Part shown: one piece after another, positions 50,588 to 58,598 of the stretch
Position numbering within the stretch: position 1 is the first letter of the stretch
How the letters are laid out: the number at the start of each line of letters is the position of its first letter
Assembly (NCBI RefSeq): GCF_008868125.1
Contig: NZ_WAAQ01000001.1
Span: 496,001-560,000 of the forward strand
Direction of reading: 5' to 3'
DNA length: 64,000 nt
From: Microbacterium maritypicum
Lineage (GTDB): Bacteria; Actinomycetota; Actinomycetes; Actinomycetales; Microbacteriaceae
Made by a program: the position numbers and the translations under genes
The notes under the pieces: generated by a model
Seen by the model: the letters and a program-made list of their open reading frames with translations, nothing else
What the model was told of the DNA's origin: nothing
The model's database searches: none

Positions 50588-51613
50588 TCAGAGCACCGCG
50601 CCCACCATCGCCTCACCCAGCGGGGTGCGCAGATGGAGCATCCTGGTGCCGTCGCGTTCGCTGGCGATCAGTCCTGCACCGCGCAGCACGGCCAGGTGAT
50701 GCGAGGCGGTCGATATCGCGAGGCCGGCATCACGGGCGACCTGCGACGTCGTGCGGGCGGTGCCGGCGCGCAGCAGCATGCCCGCTCGTGCCGGACCCAG
50801 CAGGGCGCTGAGAGCGGCGGTGATGTCGGCGGCGTCGCGGGCCCAGCCGGCGGTGACGCCACGGGCCGGATAGAACAGGGTGGGCTGCGCTGGTGGCTCG
50901 GTGAGCACCATGCAGCCCCACGCCGACATGACCGAGGGGACGAGCACCAGGCCACCTCCCCGGCAGTCGACCTGTTCGCTGTGGCGTCGCAGCGAGACGC
51001 GGACCGCACCCGACCCCCAGGTCACCTGTCGGTGCAGATCACCGGCCATGCCCGCGATGCCCGTGCTCGCGATCGTGCGCGTGCGGACGGCGATGTCAGC
51101 ACGCAACAGTCGTTCGAGCTGCGGCCACACCGGAGAGAGCACCGCTTCCCACACGGCGGCCCAGGCATCGGCGATCATCCCGCGAGCCCGCTCGGGGTGA
51201 TCCTGCATCTCGCGCAGAGCCTGTTGCCTGGTTCCGCTCGATCGCACCACCATCTTCCGGAAATCGACGCGCATGGGGTCGAGAGGGGCGGTTCGCAGCT
51301 CGTCGAGCTCTACCTCGGGCGTCAGGTCCCAACGGGGTGCGGTCGTCAGAAAGTCGGGCAGATAGCCGTCGTCGCCGATCACGGTCGTGAGCAGCGCGAA
51401 GTCCTCGCGCGGCAGGCGGTCGCGCACGGCTCGCAGCCAGCCCCACTGCAGCGGATGCGCGGCGGGGCGTCGCAACACCCGAACGGCGTGGGCCAGCTCG
51501 TGCCCGGGCGAGATGCCGAACCGCACCGCCTCGACGTCGCCCGGGCTCAGATGGAACTCGACGCGATGGTCAGGGTGCTCGACGCCCTCGATCGGGCCGG
51601 AGTTTCGATCCAC
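50588..51613 (-). CDS. ArsR-type regulator with DUF5937 domain
   Basis: 341 residues. The N-terminal two thirds (about 15-250, VEFHLSPGDVEAVRFGISPGHELAHAVRVL...) match DUF5937. The C-terminal winged helix (about 265-335, LLRAGTARTTSQVARDAGLAISTASHHLAVLRGAGLIASERDG) is of ArsR/HTH_20 type. A GTG at 51613 is used as start; it lies inside the palindrome TTTCGAT-N4-ATCGAAA, so the protein may shut off its own start region. A cupin gene starts 46 bases away on the other strand. No metal-binding CxC motif is seen. Confidence 0.85.
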   Translation of the reverse strand: MDRNSGPIEGVEHPDHRVEFHLSPGDVEAVRFGISPGHELAHAVRVLRRPAAHPLQWGWLRAVRDRLPREDFALLTTVIGDDGYLPDFLTTAPRWDLTPEVELDELRTAPLDPMRVDFRKMVVRSSGTRQQALREMQDHPERARGMIADAWAAVWEAVLSPVWPQLERLLRADIAVRTRTIASTGIAGMAGDLHRQVTWGSGAVRVSLRRHSEQVDCRGGGLVLVPSVMSAWGCMVLTEPPAQPTLFYPARGVTAGWARDAADITAALSALLGPARAGMLLRAGTARTTSQVARDAGLAISTASHHLAVLRGAGLIASERDGTRMLHLRTPLGEAMVGAVL

Positions 51614-51620
51614 ATCGAAA
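51603..51620. promoter_or_regulatory. Palindrome TTTCGAT-CCAC-ATCGAAA
   Basis: Perfect seven-base arms (51603-51609, 51614-51620) centred on the GTG start of the DUF5937/ArsR gene and about 40 bases upstream of the divergent cupin. Position and symmetry make it the likely operator for that regulator. Confidence 0.65.
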
Positions 51621-51658
51621 CTTTAGGGGCTGCTCGCGAGGCTGTCGAGACTGGAATC

Positions 51659-52021
51659 ATGAACAGCACATCACCTCATTCGGGGATCGTCGCCGGGAGT
51701 GACATCCGCATCGGCTCGGGGCGCAGCCGCAGGTTCGTCGGGGCCGAGCACGGTGCCGAGGTGTCGTACTTCTTCGTCGAGAACCAGCCGGGGGAGGGGC
51801 CGGGGCTGCACTGGCATCCCTATCCTGAGACCTGGGTCGTGATCGAGGGTGTTGCCTCCATCACAGTGGGCGAGGAGACTTTCGTGGCCGGAGCGGGAGA
51901 CACCGCCACCGGCCCCGCTTTCATCCCGCACCGCTTCACCAACGTGGGGGACGGGGTTCTCACGATCATCGGCGTCCACGCCTCCGCCACCATCATCCAG
52001 ACGTTCCTCGACGAGGACTGA
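51659..52021 (+). CDS. Small cupin protein
   Basis: 120 residues, a single cupin barrel. Metal-type residues HWHPYPETW (near 51-59) and PHRF (near 91) fit the HxH...E...H scheme. Such proteins bind small ligands or have isomerase/dioxygenase activity. ATG 51659. Divergent from the DUF5937/ArsR gene and probably controlled by it. It is followed after 15 bases by DUF4287, likely in the same transcript. Confidence 0.88.
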   Translation: MNSTSPHSGIVAGSDIRIGSGRSRRFVGAEHGAEVSYFFVENQPGEGPGLHWHPYPETWVVIEGVASITVGEETFVAGAGDTATGPAFIPHRFTNVGDGVLTIIGVHASATIIQTFLDED

Positions 52022-52036
52022 CCATCAGGAGCACAC

Positions 52037-52327
52037 ATGTCCTTCCAGGCATACCTCGACAACATCGAGACCAAGACCGGTCTCACCCCGCGGCAGTTCA
52101 TCGAACTCGCCACCGAGAAGGGGTTCGACCAGACGACCAAGGCGACGCCGATCGTCGCCTGGCTGAAAGCGGACTACCAGCTGGGTCAGGGGCACGCGAT
52201 GGCACTCGTGCACGTGATCACCAAGGGGCCGCAGATCAGCGACAAGCACGTGGGCAAGGGTGGCGCTCATGGCGATGCGTCCGACACCCTGTGGCTCGAC
52301 GGCAAGGACAGCAACCCGAACGCCTGA
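52037..52327 (+). CDS. DUF4287 protein
   Basis: 96 residues, ATG 52037 with AGGAG nearby. SFQAYLDNIETKTGLTPRQFIELATEKGF and WLKADYQLGQGHAMALVHVI are the conserved DUF4287 blocks. Small, soluble, without cysteines. Function unknown. It lies 15 bases downstream of the cupin gene. Confidence 0.88.
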   Translation: MSFQAYLDNIETKTGLTPRQFIELATEKGFDQTTKATPIVAWLKADYQLGQGHAMALVHVITKGPQISDKHVGKGGAHGDASDTLWLDGKDSNPNA

Positions 52328-52378
52328 TCCGTCGTCCCGCTGAGGTCGGGCATGGGCCCGGCCAGTAGGATTCCCTGC

Positions 52379-53353
52379 GTGGCAGCATCCTCCCAGCGCA
52401 AGAAGAAGACCCCGACCGCGAAGCGCACGCCGGTCCGCACGAGCGGCAACCCGGCGAGGCGTCCGGCCGTCGAAGCAGGCCCGGTGACGGCTGCCGACTG
52501 GATCGGGGCGGCTCGTCTGCGCACCCTCCCTCTCGCGATCGCACCGGTCGTGATCGGCACGGGAGCCGCGCGCAGCACCGGCCCCGAGTTCCACTGGGTC
52601 ATCGCGCTCGCCTGCCTCGCCGTCGCGGTGCTGCTGCAGATCGGCGTGAACTTCACGAACGACTACAGCGACGGCGTCCGCGGCACCGACGCACATCGGG
52701 TCGGTCCCGCGCGTCTCACCGCCTCCGGGCGGGTGAAGCCTCGCACGGTCCTGATCATCGGACTGGTGTTCTTCGCGCTTGCCGGCCTCGTGGGTCTGGC
52801 GATCGTGGTGCGCACCGGTCAGTGGTGGATGCTCGCGGTGGGCGCGGCCTGCATCGTCGCCGCATGGTTCTACACCGGCGGCAAGCGCCCCTACGGCTAC
52901 GCCGGACTCGGCGAGGTCTTCGTTTTCGTCTTCTTCGGGCTCGTCGCCACGCTCGGCACGACCTGGGTGCAGATCTTCTCCCTGCCGCAGCAGGCCTGGC
53001 TCGGTGCGATCGCCGCGGGGCTGTTCGCCTGTGCGGTGCTGCTCGCGAACAACCTGCGCGACATCGACCAGGACCGCGAGGTCGGCAAGCGCACCCTGAC
53101 GGTGCTGATCGGGCGCAGGGCGACCCAGGTGCTGTTCACGCTCTTCGTGCTCGCGCCGTTCGGCATCGCGGCCTTCCTGGCCCTGCTGTTCCCGATCGCG
53201 TGGATCTCGCTGCTGGCTCTGCTGGCGGGGCTCCCGGCGATCGCGATCGTCTGGTCCTACCGTCAGCCGAAGGAACTGGTCACCGCACTCGCACTCACGT
53301 CGCTGACGTCGCTGCTGTACGCAGGCGCCCTGTTCTGGGCGTTCGTGGGCTGA
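52379..53353 (+). CDS. menA: 1,4-dihydroxy-2-naphthoate polyprenyltransferase
   Basis: 324 residues from GTG 52379. The first 35 residues are basic and disordered; the UbiA prenyltransferase core has eight or nine helices. The two Mg-diphosphate motifs are intact: NDYSDGVRGTD at 94-104 and DIDQDREVGKRT near 227. It attaches the polyprenyl chain to 1,4-dihydroxy-2-naphthoate in menaquinone synthesis, in the membrane. Length is normal. No other men genes are in the window. Confidence 0.93.
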   Translation: MAASSQRKKKTPTAKRTPVRTSGNPARRPAVEAGPVTAADWIGAARLRTLPLAIAPVVIGTGAARSTGPEFHWVIALACLAVAVLLQIGVNFTNDYSDGVRGTDAHRVGPARLTASGRVKPRTVLIIGLVFFALAGLVGLAIVVRTGQWWMLAVGAACIVAAWFYTGGKRPYGYAGLGEVFVFVFFGLVATLGTTWVQIFSLPQQAWLGAIAAGLFACAVLLANNLRDIDQDREVGKRTLTVLIGRRATQVLFTLFVLAPFGIAAFLALLFPIAWISLLALLAGLPAIAIVWSYRQPKELVTALALTSLTSLLYAGALFWAFVG

Positions 53354-53360
53354 GCCGACC

Positions 53361-53663
53361 TCAGGCCTTGGCGTCGCCGTCGACGGGGTCGGTCGAGCCT
53401 TCGATCGCCTCGTCCTCGGCGTCCGCGTCGGCCTGGCCGCCGGAGGAACGGCTCTCGCGGCGCTCCTGCAGCCGGGCGGAGGCATCCGTCAGCGGCGTGC
53501 GCAGGAACAGCATCGAGATGCTCATGCCGATCAGTGCGGCGAAGATCGCGGCCAGCCACCAGAACTCTCGGAAGATCGGGAAGATCCAGAGGATGGCGAG
53601 CGGGACGAGGAACGCCAGCAGCCGCAGCACGGTGTAGACGAGGAAAGGCGCGGGCTTCTTCAC
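53361..53663 (-). CDS. DUF4229 small membrane protein
   Basis: 100 residues with two adjacent helices (FLVYTVLRLLAFLVPLAILWI and FWWLAAIFAALIGMSISMLF), then an acidic tail (DADAEDEAIEGSTDPVDGD). This matches DUF4229, commonly next to menA in actinobacteria. It converges on menA with seven bases between stops. Function unknown. Confidence 0.85.
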   Translation of the reverse strand: MKKPAPFLVYTVLRLLAFLVPLAILWIFPIFREFWWLAAIFAALIGMSISMLFLRTPLTDASARLQERRESRSSGGQADADAEDEAIEGSTDPVDGDAKA

Positions 53664-53672
53664 CTCTCCAGT

Positions 53673-54611
53673 CTACGTTCGCCGCGAAGAGGCTCCGTCG
53701 CCGGTGCCGGAGGCGATGCCGAGACGGTTGAGCGGGATACCGCGCACCACGCGCCGCCACGGGTGCTCTCCGAGCGACCACAGCAGCCCGGCCTCGAGGT
53801 CGAGGGCCAGGTCCTCGCATCCCACCGGGAGCCGGACGGGATCCGGGGTCAGCGCGTCGCGCCGACCGCTCCACAGTGTGCCGGGGTGCAGGCGGTCGGA
53901 CTGTGAGACGAAGTGGTGGTCCCCCCGGCGGACCGCGCCCTGCATCCGTTTGATGCCGGGGGTGAAGCGGTCCACCTCGGTGAATGCGTCGTCGACGTGC
54001 TCGGCGATCGAGAACTCACCGATCCGTCCGCTCTCATCCGTGCGGTGCTCGCCGATGAGCACGCGGGGGAGGGGGTTGCCGCCGTCGTCGAACACGCGGC
54101 CGATGTACGAGCAGCGCAGCGGGATCGGATGCACCCGGGTGCGCACCGCGATGAGCGCGGTGCCGCGACCGCCGCGACGACGGGCCCCGGCGAGCCGGTG
54201 GGCCCGTGCTCCCTGCACCTCGCGGATGTCGGAGAGGTCGAACTCCCAGATGCCGCGGCCGGTCGCCGCCGCGAACAGCCGATCCCCGAACCAGGCGAGC
54301 CCGCCGGCGTGGATCCGCGCCGGCTGGAGTTCGCCATCGTCGTCGATGACCGCGAGCAGGACGTCGAGATGACGGGAGCGCGCCAGGTCGATGAGGGTCA
54401 CACGGGAGGCGAGATGCTCCCCCGAGAGCTCCTGTCGGAACCAGCTGACGGCCAGGGTGCGCCGCCCGCGCCATTCGCCGACGTCGATCCCCTGCGGGTA
54501 CCAGCGTCTGGTCCAGGTCCTCGCGCTGAGCCATCGCAGATCGACGGTGTCGCGACGCCGCTGACGCACGGGGCGCCAGGTCGATCCGAAGGGCCAGAGC
54601 ATGCTCCCCAT
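53673..54611 (-). CDS. Conserved hypothetical protein, possible beta-propeller
   Basis: 312 residues. Blade-like stretches recur, such as PARIHAGGLAWFGDRLFAAATGRGIWEFDL near 100 and LDLEAGLLWSLGEHPWRRVVRGIPLNRL near 275, suggesting beta strands in a propeller or sandwich. There is no signal peptide or membrane helix, and Arg content is high. ATG 54611 is used; an internal ATG at 54602 is possible. It is divergent from the glycan locus and may belong to it. I do not recognise a characterised family. Confidence 0.7.
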   Translation of the reverse strand: MGSMLWPFGSTWRPVRQRRRDTVDLRWLSARTWTRRWYPQGIDVGEWRGRRTLAVSWFRQELSGEHLASRVTLIDLARSRHLDVLLAVIDDDGELQPARIHAGGLAWFGDRLFAAATGRGIWEFDLSDIREVQGARAHRLAGARRRGGRGTALIAVRTRVHPIPLRCSYIGRVFDDGGNPLPRVLIGEHRTDESGRIGEFSIAEHVDDAFTEVDRFTPGIKRMQGAVRRGDHHFVSQSDRLHPGTLWSGRRDALTPDPVRLPVGCEDLALDLEAGLLWSLGEHPWRRVVRGIPLNRLGIASGTGDGASSRRT

Positions 54612-54976
54612 CGTCGCCGATGCGGCGAGCGCGTGCGAACCGAACCGCCCACATCATTTCAGCGGGTATTATTTTACCGTGGCGCCGCGTTCGTCTTCTC
54701 GGAGTCGACGCGGCGACCACAACGGTCTCGGGGTCGCCTGATGGGGGTCAGGCGGCCGCGTGGCAGGCGGGATCGCATCTGCGCGATCCCGCATCCCGAA
54801 CGTGTCACGTTCGGCAGTGCTGAGCACTGGAAGGTGTGGTCCCGTTCGGGTACGGGACCACACCGCAGTGCCGGCCCCGCGCATGTCTCGCGGACACTCG
54901 TCGTTCACCTGCGCGTCCCCATCCGGCAACGACCGCCTGGCACCATTCCCGGACACCGTCCGTCTCCGGGAGTCCT
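54612..54976. other. 365-base gap with promoter-like AT patch and four consecutive hairpins
   Basis: An AT-rich patch (TATTATTTTAC, 54667-54677) may hold -10 boxes for either direction. Between 54767 and 54864 are four perfect inverted repeats in a row. A: GCGGGATCGC/GCGATCCCGC (54767-54776, 54783-54792). B: CCGAACGTG/CACGTTCGG (54796-54804, 54806-54814). C: CAGTGCT/AGCACTG (54815-54821, 54823-54829). D: GGTGTGGTCCCGT/ACGGGACCACACC (54833-54845, 54852-54864). No gene is supported here. If transcribed toward the glycan genes this would be a highly structured leader. Confidence 0.75.
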
Positions 54977-55957
54977 GTGCGCACACCCCTCGTCACCGTC
55001 ATCCTGCCCGCGAAAGACGCCGGGGAGTACATCGGGACGACGCTCGAGACGCTCACCCGGCAGTTCGACGATGCCGCAGCCGTCAAGCTCGTCGCGATCG
55101 ACGACGGATCCCGCGACGACACGGGTGCTCTCATGCAGCAGTATGCGCAGCGGTTTCCGCACGCCACGGTGCTGCGGAATCCGACGGCACGCGGGCTGGC
55201 GACGGCCCGCAACCAGGGGCTCGTGCACGTCGAGGGCGATGCCTTCTGCTTCCTCGACGGTGACGACTGGATGCAGCCGCGACGGCTCGAGGTGCTGGTG
55301 TCGCGGTTGCGCGAACTCGAGTGCGACTTCGTGCGCACCGATCACGTCACGGTCACCGGCGGCGAGCGGGCGCTCATCCGCGCACCGCACCCGTGGCGCG
55401 ACCGGGTGACCTCGCCGCGAGACGCGATCCTGCCCGAGAACGAGTCGACCATGGTCGACTATCCCTATGCCTGGGCCGGGCTCTTCCACCGCAGGGTCAT
55501 CGACAGCGGCTTGGCGGCATTCCCCGAGGGACTGTTCACGGCGGAGGACCGGCCCTGGATCTGGCGACTTCACCTGCAGGCCGAATCGTTCGCCGTGGTC
55601 GATGCGCCCGCCCTCCTCTACCGCCGTGGCGTCGCCACATCGCTCACACAGGTGCGTGACCGTCGGCAGCTCGACTTCGCCAGGGCGATGAACGAGGTCA
55701 TCTCGGTGGTCGAGCAGGATGCGGAGGCCGAGCGCTTCCTGCCGAAGGTCGTCTGGACGGCGCTCGCCCTCAGCTCCCACCATCTCGTGCGGGCCCGCCG
55801 GATGAGCCCGCCGCTGCGCCGGGAGATGCGGGCCGCGATCCGCGACATGCTCGGTCGTCTGCCCGCTGACGACGTGTCCGCGGTGCTGGGACGCTTCGAC
55901 GGGCCGCGCCGCCGCGTGCTCGCGCGCATCCTCCGGCAGACGGGCAGGGCGGCATGA
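54977..55957 (+). CDS. Family 2 glycosyltransferase
   Basis: 326 residues from GTG 54977, which begins the GT-A fold VRTPLVTVILPAKDAGEYIG. Nucleotide-binding DDGS at 42-45 and the DxD-type FLDGDDWMQPRR near 93-102 are intact. The C-terminal half is helical and basic. It transfers a sugar from a nucleotide donor to a lipid or polymer acceptor on the cytoplasmic side. First gene of the glycan operon; its stop overlaps the next start by four bases. Confidence 0.9.
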   Translation: MRTPLVTVILPAKDAGEYIGTTLETLTRQFDDAAAVKLVAIDDGSRDDTGALMQQYAQRFPHATVLRNPTARGLATARNQGLVHVEGDAFCFLDGDDWMQPRRLEVLVSRLRELECDFVRTDHVTVTGGERALIRAPHPWRDRVTSPRDAILPENESTMVDYPYAWAGLFHRRVIDSGLAAFPEGLFTAEDRPWIWRLHLQAESFAVVDAPALLYRRGVATSLTQVRDRRQLDFARAMNEVISVVEQDAEAERFLPKVVWTALALSSHHLVRARRMSPPLRREMRAAIRDMLGRLPADDVSAVLGRFDGPRRRVLARILRQTGRAA

Positions 55958-57312
55958 CGCAGATCTTCGCCCTGCACAGCGGCTACGGCCTCGCGACCGC
56001 CGCCGCCGCGATCGATTCCGGACTCCTCGATGCCGCGTCCTCCGTGTCCGCGGGCGAGCGCCTCCTGGTTCCCTTCACCTCCTCCCGTGTGCCCGAGACC
56101 GTCGTGGGGATCGCGGAGGACCCGGGGTTGCGCTCGCTGCGGGCGCGCTTCGACCGCATCGAGCCACTGGCGGACCTGCTCGGGCCGCTGCATCCGAGCT
56201 CCTGGGAACCGGTCGATGCCGACCTCCCCCTGCTGGAGCGGCTGTTCGCTCGCGCCTGGCACATCGACCCCCGTGACCTCGAGCTGTTCGTGCAGAGCCC
56301 GCAGGTCGCGCCGGCCCGCACCCTGATGGCGCTGTTCCCCCACGCGCGGATCACGATCGTCGGCGACGGCCTCATGACCTACTCGCCGATGCGCGTGCGG
56401 TTGCCGTACCCTGTCGCCGCGCGCATCGAGCGGGTCGTGCACGCCGACGTCGTGCCGGGAGTGCGACCCCTCCTCGGGTCTCCCCGTGCAGAGGTCGTGC
56501 CGGTGCCTCCGGCGTCGTTTGCCGCGGCCCTGCGGGAGACGGATGCCACCGCGTGCGATCCTGTCGACGACGGTGCCTCCACGGTGCTCGTGCTCGGCCA
56601 GTATCTGTCGGCCCTCGGGCTGATGACGGCGGCAGAGGAGATCGATCTGCAGAGGCTCCTGATCGACCGTGCCGCGCAGTGGGCACCGCAGCGCATCGTG
56701 TTCAAGCCGCATCCGGCCGCGCCGCCCCTGGTGACCGCAGCCGTCAGAGGGCGCGCGGCCGCGCACGGTATCGAATTCGTCGAGTACAGCGGGCCTCTCG
56801 CCGCCGAACTGCTCGCCGAGCGGCTGGACGCGGTGGCCGTCGTCGCGGGGTTCTCCACGGCGCTGCCGACCGTGCACACCCTCTTCGGACGGGCGATCGG
56901 CTCGGCGGGGAACGACACCGTCCTCGCCGCACTGACGCCGTTCGAGAACAGCAACCGGATTCCCGCGACCCTGGTCGACGCCCTCACGCGCGAGGGCTCT
57001 CCGTATGCCGATCCCGCGCGGCTGCAACTGCTGATCGACGCCGTCGGCTATGCCATGCAGCCGGAGATCGCCGGGCATCTGCGCGGTCGCGCCGAGGAAC
57101 TGCTGCGCGGACTCGACCCGGATGAGCGCGATCGGTACTTCACGCCCCGACGGCTCGCCGAGCTGCGACTGCCCGGCGAGCCGATCGAGAACGCCGTGCG
57201 TCGTGCACTGCGTCCTGCTGGGGGAGTGGGCAGGATCGAGGAGTGGCGGCTCCACGCCCTCGGCGCGCGGCGACGCGCAGGGCGCGCCTGGCGGGCGATA
57301 CGCGGACGATGA
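55954..57312 (+). CDS. Polysialyltransferase-family glycosyltransferase
   Basis: 452 residues with the layout of bacterial polysialyltransferases (GT52/A-2_8-polyST related). IVGDGLMTYSP supplies the D/E-D-G motif (D138-G139), FKPHPAAPP the HP motif (H253-P254), and VAGFSTALPT near 298-306 the Ser/Thr motif that binds CMP. The C-terminal tail is Arg-rich. Such enzymes use CMP-activated sialic acid or Kdn and extend a chain. The overlap with GT2 upstream and with the CMP-sugar synthetase downstream fits that role. Linkage and acceptor are not readable. Confidence 0.85.
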   Translation: MTQIFALHSGYGLATAAAAIDSGLLDAASSVSAGERLLVPFTSSRVPETVVGIAEDPGLRSLRARFDRIEPLADLLGPLHPSSWEPVDADLPLLERLFARAWHIDPRDLELFVQSPQVAPARTLMALFPHARITIVGDGLMTYSPMRVRLPYPVAARIERVVHADVVPGVRPLLGSPRAEVVPVPPASFAAALRETDATACDPVDDGASTVLVLGQYLSALGLMTAAEEIDLQRLLIDRAAQWAPQRIVFKPHPAAPPLVTAAVRGRAAAHGIEFVEYSGPLAAELLAERLDAVAVVAGFSTALPTVHTLFGRAIGSAGNDTVLAALTPFENSNRIPATLVDALTREGSPYADPARLQLLIDAVGYAMQPEIAGHLRGRAEELLRGLDPDERDRYFTPRRLAELRLPGEPIENAVRRALRPAGGVGRIEEWRLHALGARRRAGRAWRAIRGR

Positions 57313-58505
57313 CGACGACGATGACGACGACGAGGATGTGGACGATGGACGAGCAGAAGCCCCGCACGGTGGCGATCATTCCGGCGCGCGGAGGGTCGAA
57401 GCAGGTGCCGCGCAAGAACCTGCAGCGCGTCGGCGGGGTGCCGTTGGTCGAGCGCGCGGTTCGCGCCGCGGCCGCAGCTTCCGGCATCGACCTGGTCGTG
57501 GTCTCCACCGACGATGACGAGATCGCAGAGGTGGCGACGGCTGCGGGCGCCCGTGTCATCCGCCGCCCTGCCGAGCTCGCTGGAGACACGGCGACCTCGG
57601 AGAGCGCGCTCCTGCACGCGCTGGACGAGCTCGAGGCACGCGGAGACAGCGTCGGGATCGTGGCGTTCCTGCAGGCGACATCACCGTTCATCCCGAGCGA
57701 CGCGCTCGCCGCGGCGGTGGAGGAGATCCGCGCAGACCGGGCCGACAGCGTGTTCGCCGCCCACGAGACGTACGGGTTCCTGTGGCGGGAGGATGACCGC
57801 GGTGACGCGGTGGCGATCAATCACGAGGCCGCGCACCGCCCGCGCCGACAGGACCGCGAGCCGCACCACCTCGAGACCGGCGCGTTCTACGTGTTCCGTG
57901 CGGCGGGCTTCCGCGAGAGCAGGCATCGCTTCTTCGGCAGGACCCGCATCGCCGCGGTGCCGGAATGGACAGCGATCGAGATCGATGATGCGGATCAGCT
58001 CCGCGCCGCCCGTGCACTCGCTTCGCTGCATGAGGTTCTCGGCCCCATCCCGGTCCGCGCCGTCGTGACCGACTTCGACGGCGTTCACACCGACGACACC
58101 GCGATCATCGACGCCGACGGTGGCGAGCGGGTGCGGGTGAGCCGTGAAGACGGCATGGGGGTGGCGCTGCTGCGCCGAGCGGGTGTGCCGCTGCTGATCC
58201 TGTCGACCGAGGTCAACCCGGTGGTCCGCGCCCGCGCCGACAAGCTCCGGGTGCCAGTGCTGCACGGCATCGACGACAAGGAGAAGGCGCTGCGCAACTG
58301 GGCGCGGGACAACGAGATGCCACTCGCCGACATCGCCTACCTCGGCAACGACGTCAACGACCTGCCGGCGATGCGGATCGTGGGGTGGCCGGTCGCGGTC
58401 GCGAACGCGCATCCGCTGGTGCTGGAGGAGGCCCGCGTCGTGCTGAGCCGTCGGGGTGGAGAAGGCGCCGTGCGGGAGCTGATCGAACGGGTGTTGTCGA
58501 GCTGA
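57309..58505 (+). CDS. CMP-nonulosonate cytidylyltransferase fused to HAD phosphatase
   Basis: 398 residues if it starts at ATG 57309, overlapping the previous stop; other in-frame ATGs at 57321, 57336 and 57345 give shorter starts. Residues about 20-240 are NeuA/KdsB-like (IIPARGGSKQVPRKNLQRVGG, LQATSPFIPSD), activating a nonulosonic acid with CTP. Residues about 248-398 are a KdsC-like HAD phosphatase with D255 in VTDFDGVHTDD and YLGNDVNDLPAM near 343. The phosphatase suggests a 9-phosphate intermediate, as in Kdn or animal-type sialic acid routes. The first 12 residues come from a 12-base tandem repeat. Confidence 0.88.
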   Translation: MTTTMTTTRMWTMDEQKPRTVAIIPARGGSKQVPRKNLQRVGGVPLVERAVRAAAAASGIDLVVVSTDDDEIAEVATAAGARVIRRPAELAGDTATSESALLHALDELEARGDSVGIVAFLQATSPFIPSDALAAAVEEIRADRADSVFAAHETYGFLWREDDRGDAVAINHEAAHRPRRQDREPHHLETGAFYVFRAAGFRESRHRFFGRTRIAAVPEWTAIEIDDADQLRAARALASLHEVLGPIPVRAVVTDFDGVHTDDTAIIDADGGERVRVSREDGMGVALLRRAGVPLLILSTEVNPVVRARADKLRVPVLHGIDDKEKALRNWARDNEMPLADIAYLGNDVNDLPAMRIVGWPVAVANAHPLVLEEARVVLSRRGGEGAVRELIERVLSS

Positions 58506-58598
58506 CCGATCCCGGTAACCCGGTGGTCGCCCAGTGTTCATCCTCGGCCCGTACTCAGGAGGGAGGGGTTGCACCAACGCTCGAACACCGGAGGAATC

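Noticed and set aside
54760..55263. Plus-strand ORF through the four hairpins
   Set aside because: It is out of frame with the glycosyltransferase and has no domain; the region is better explained as a structured leader.
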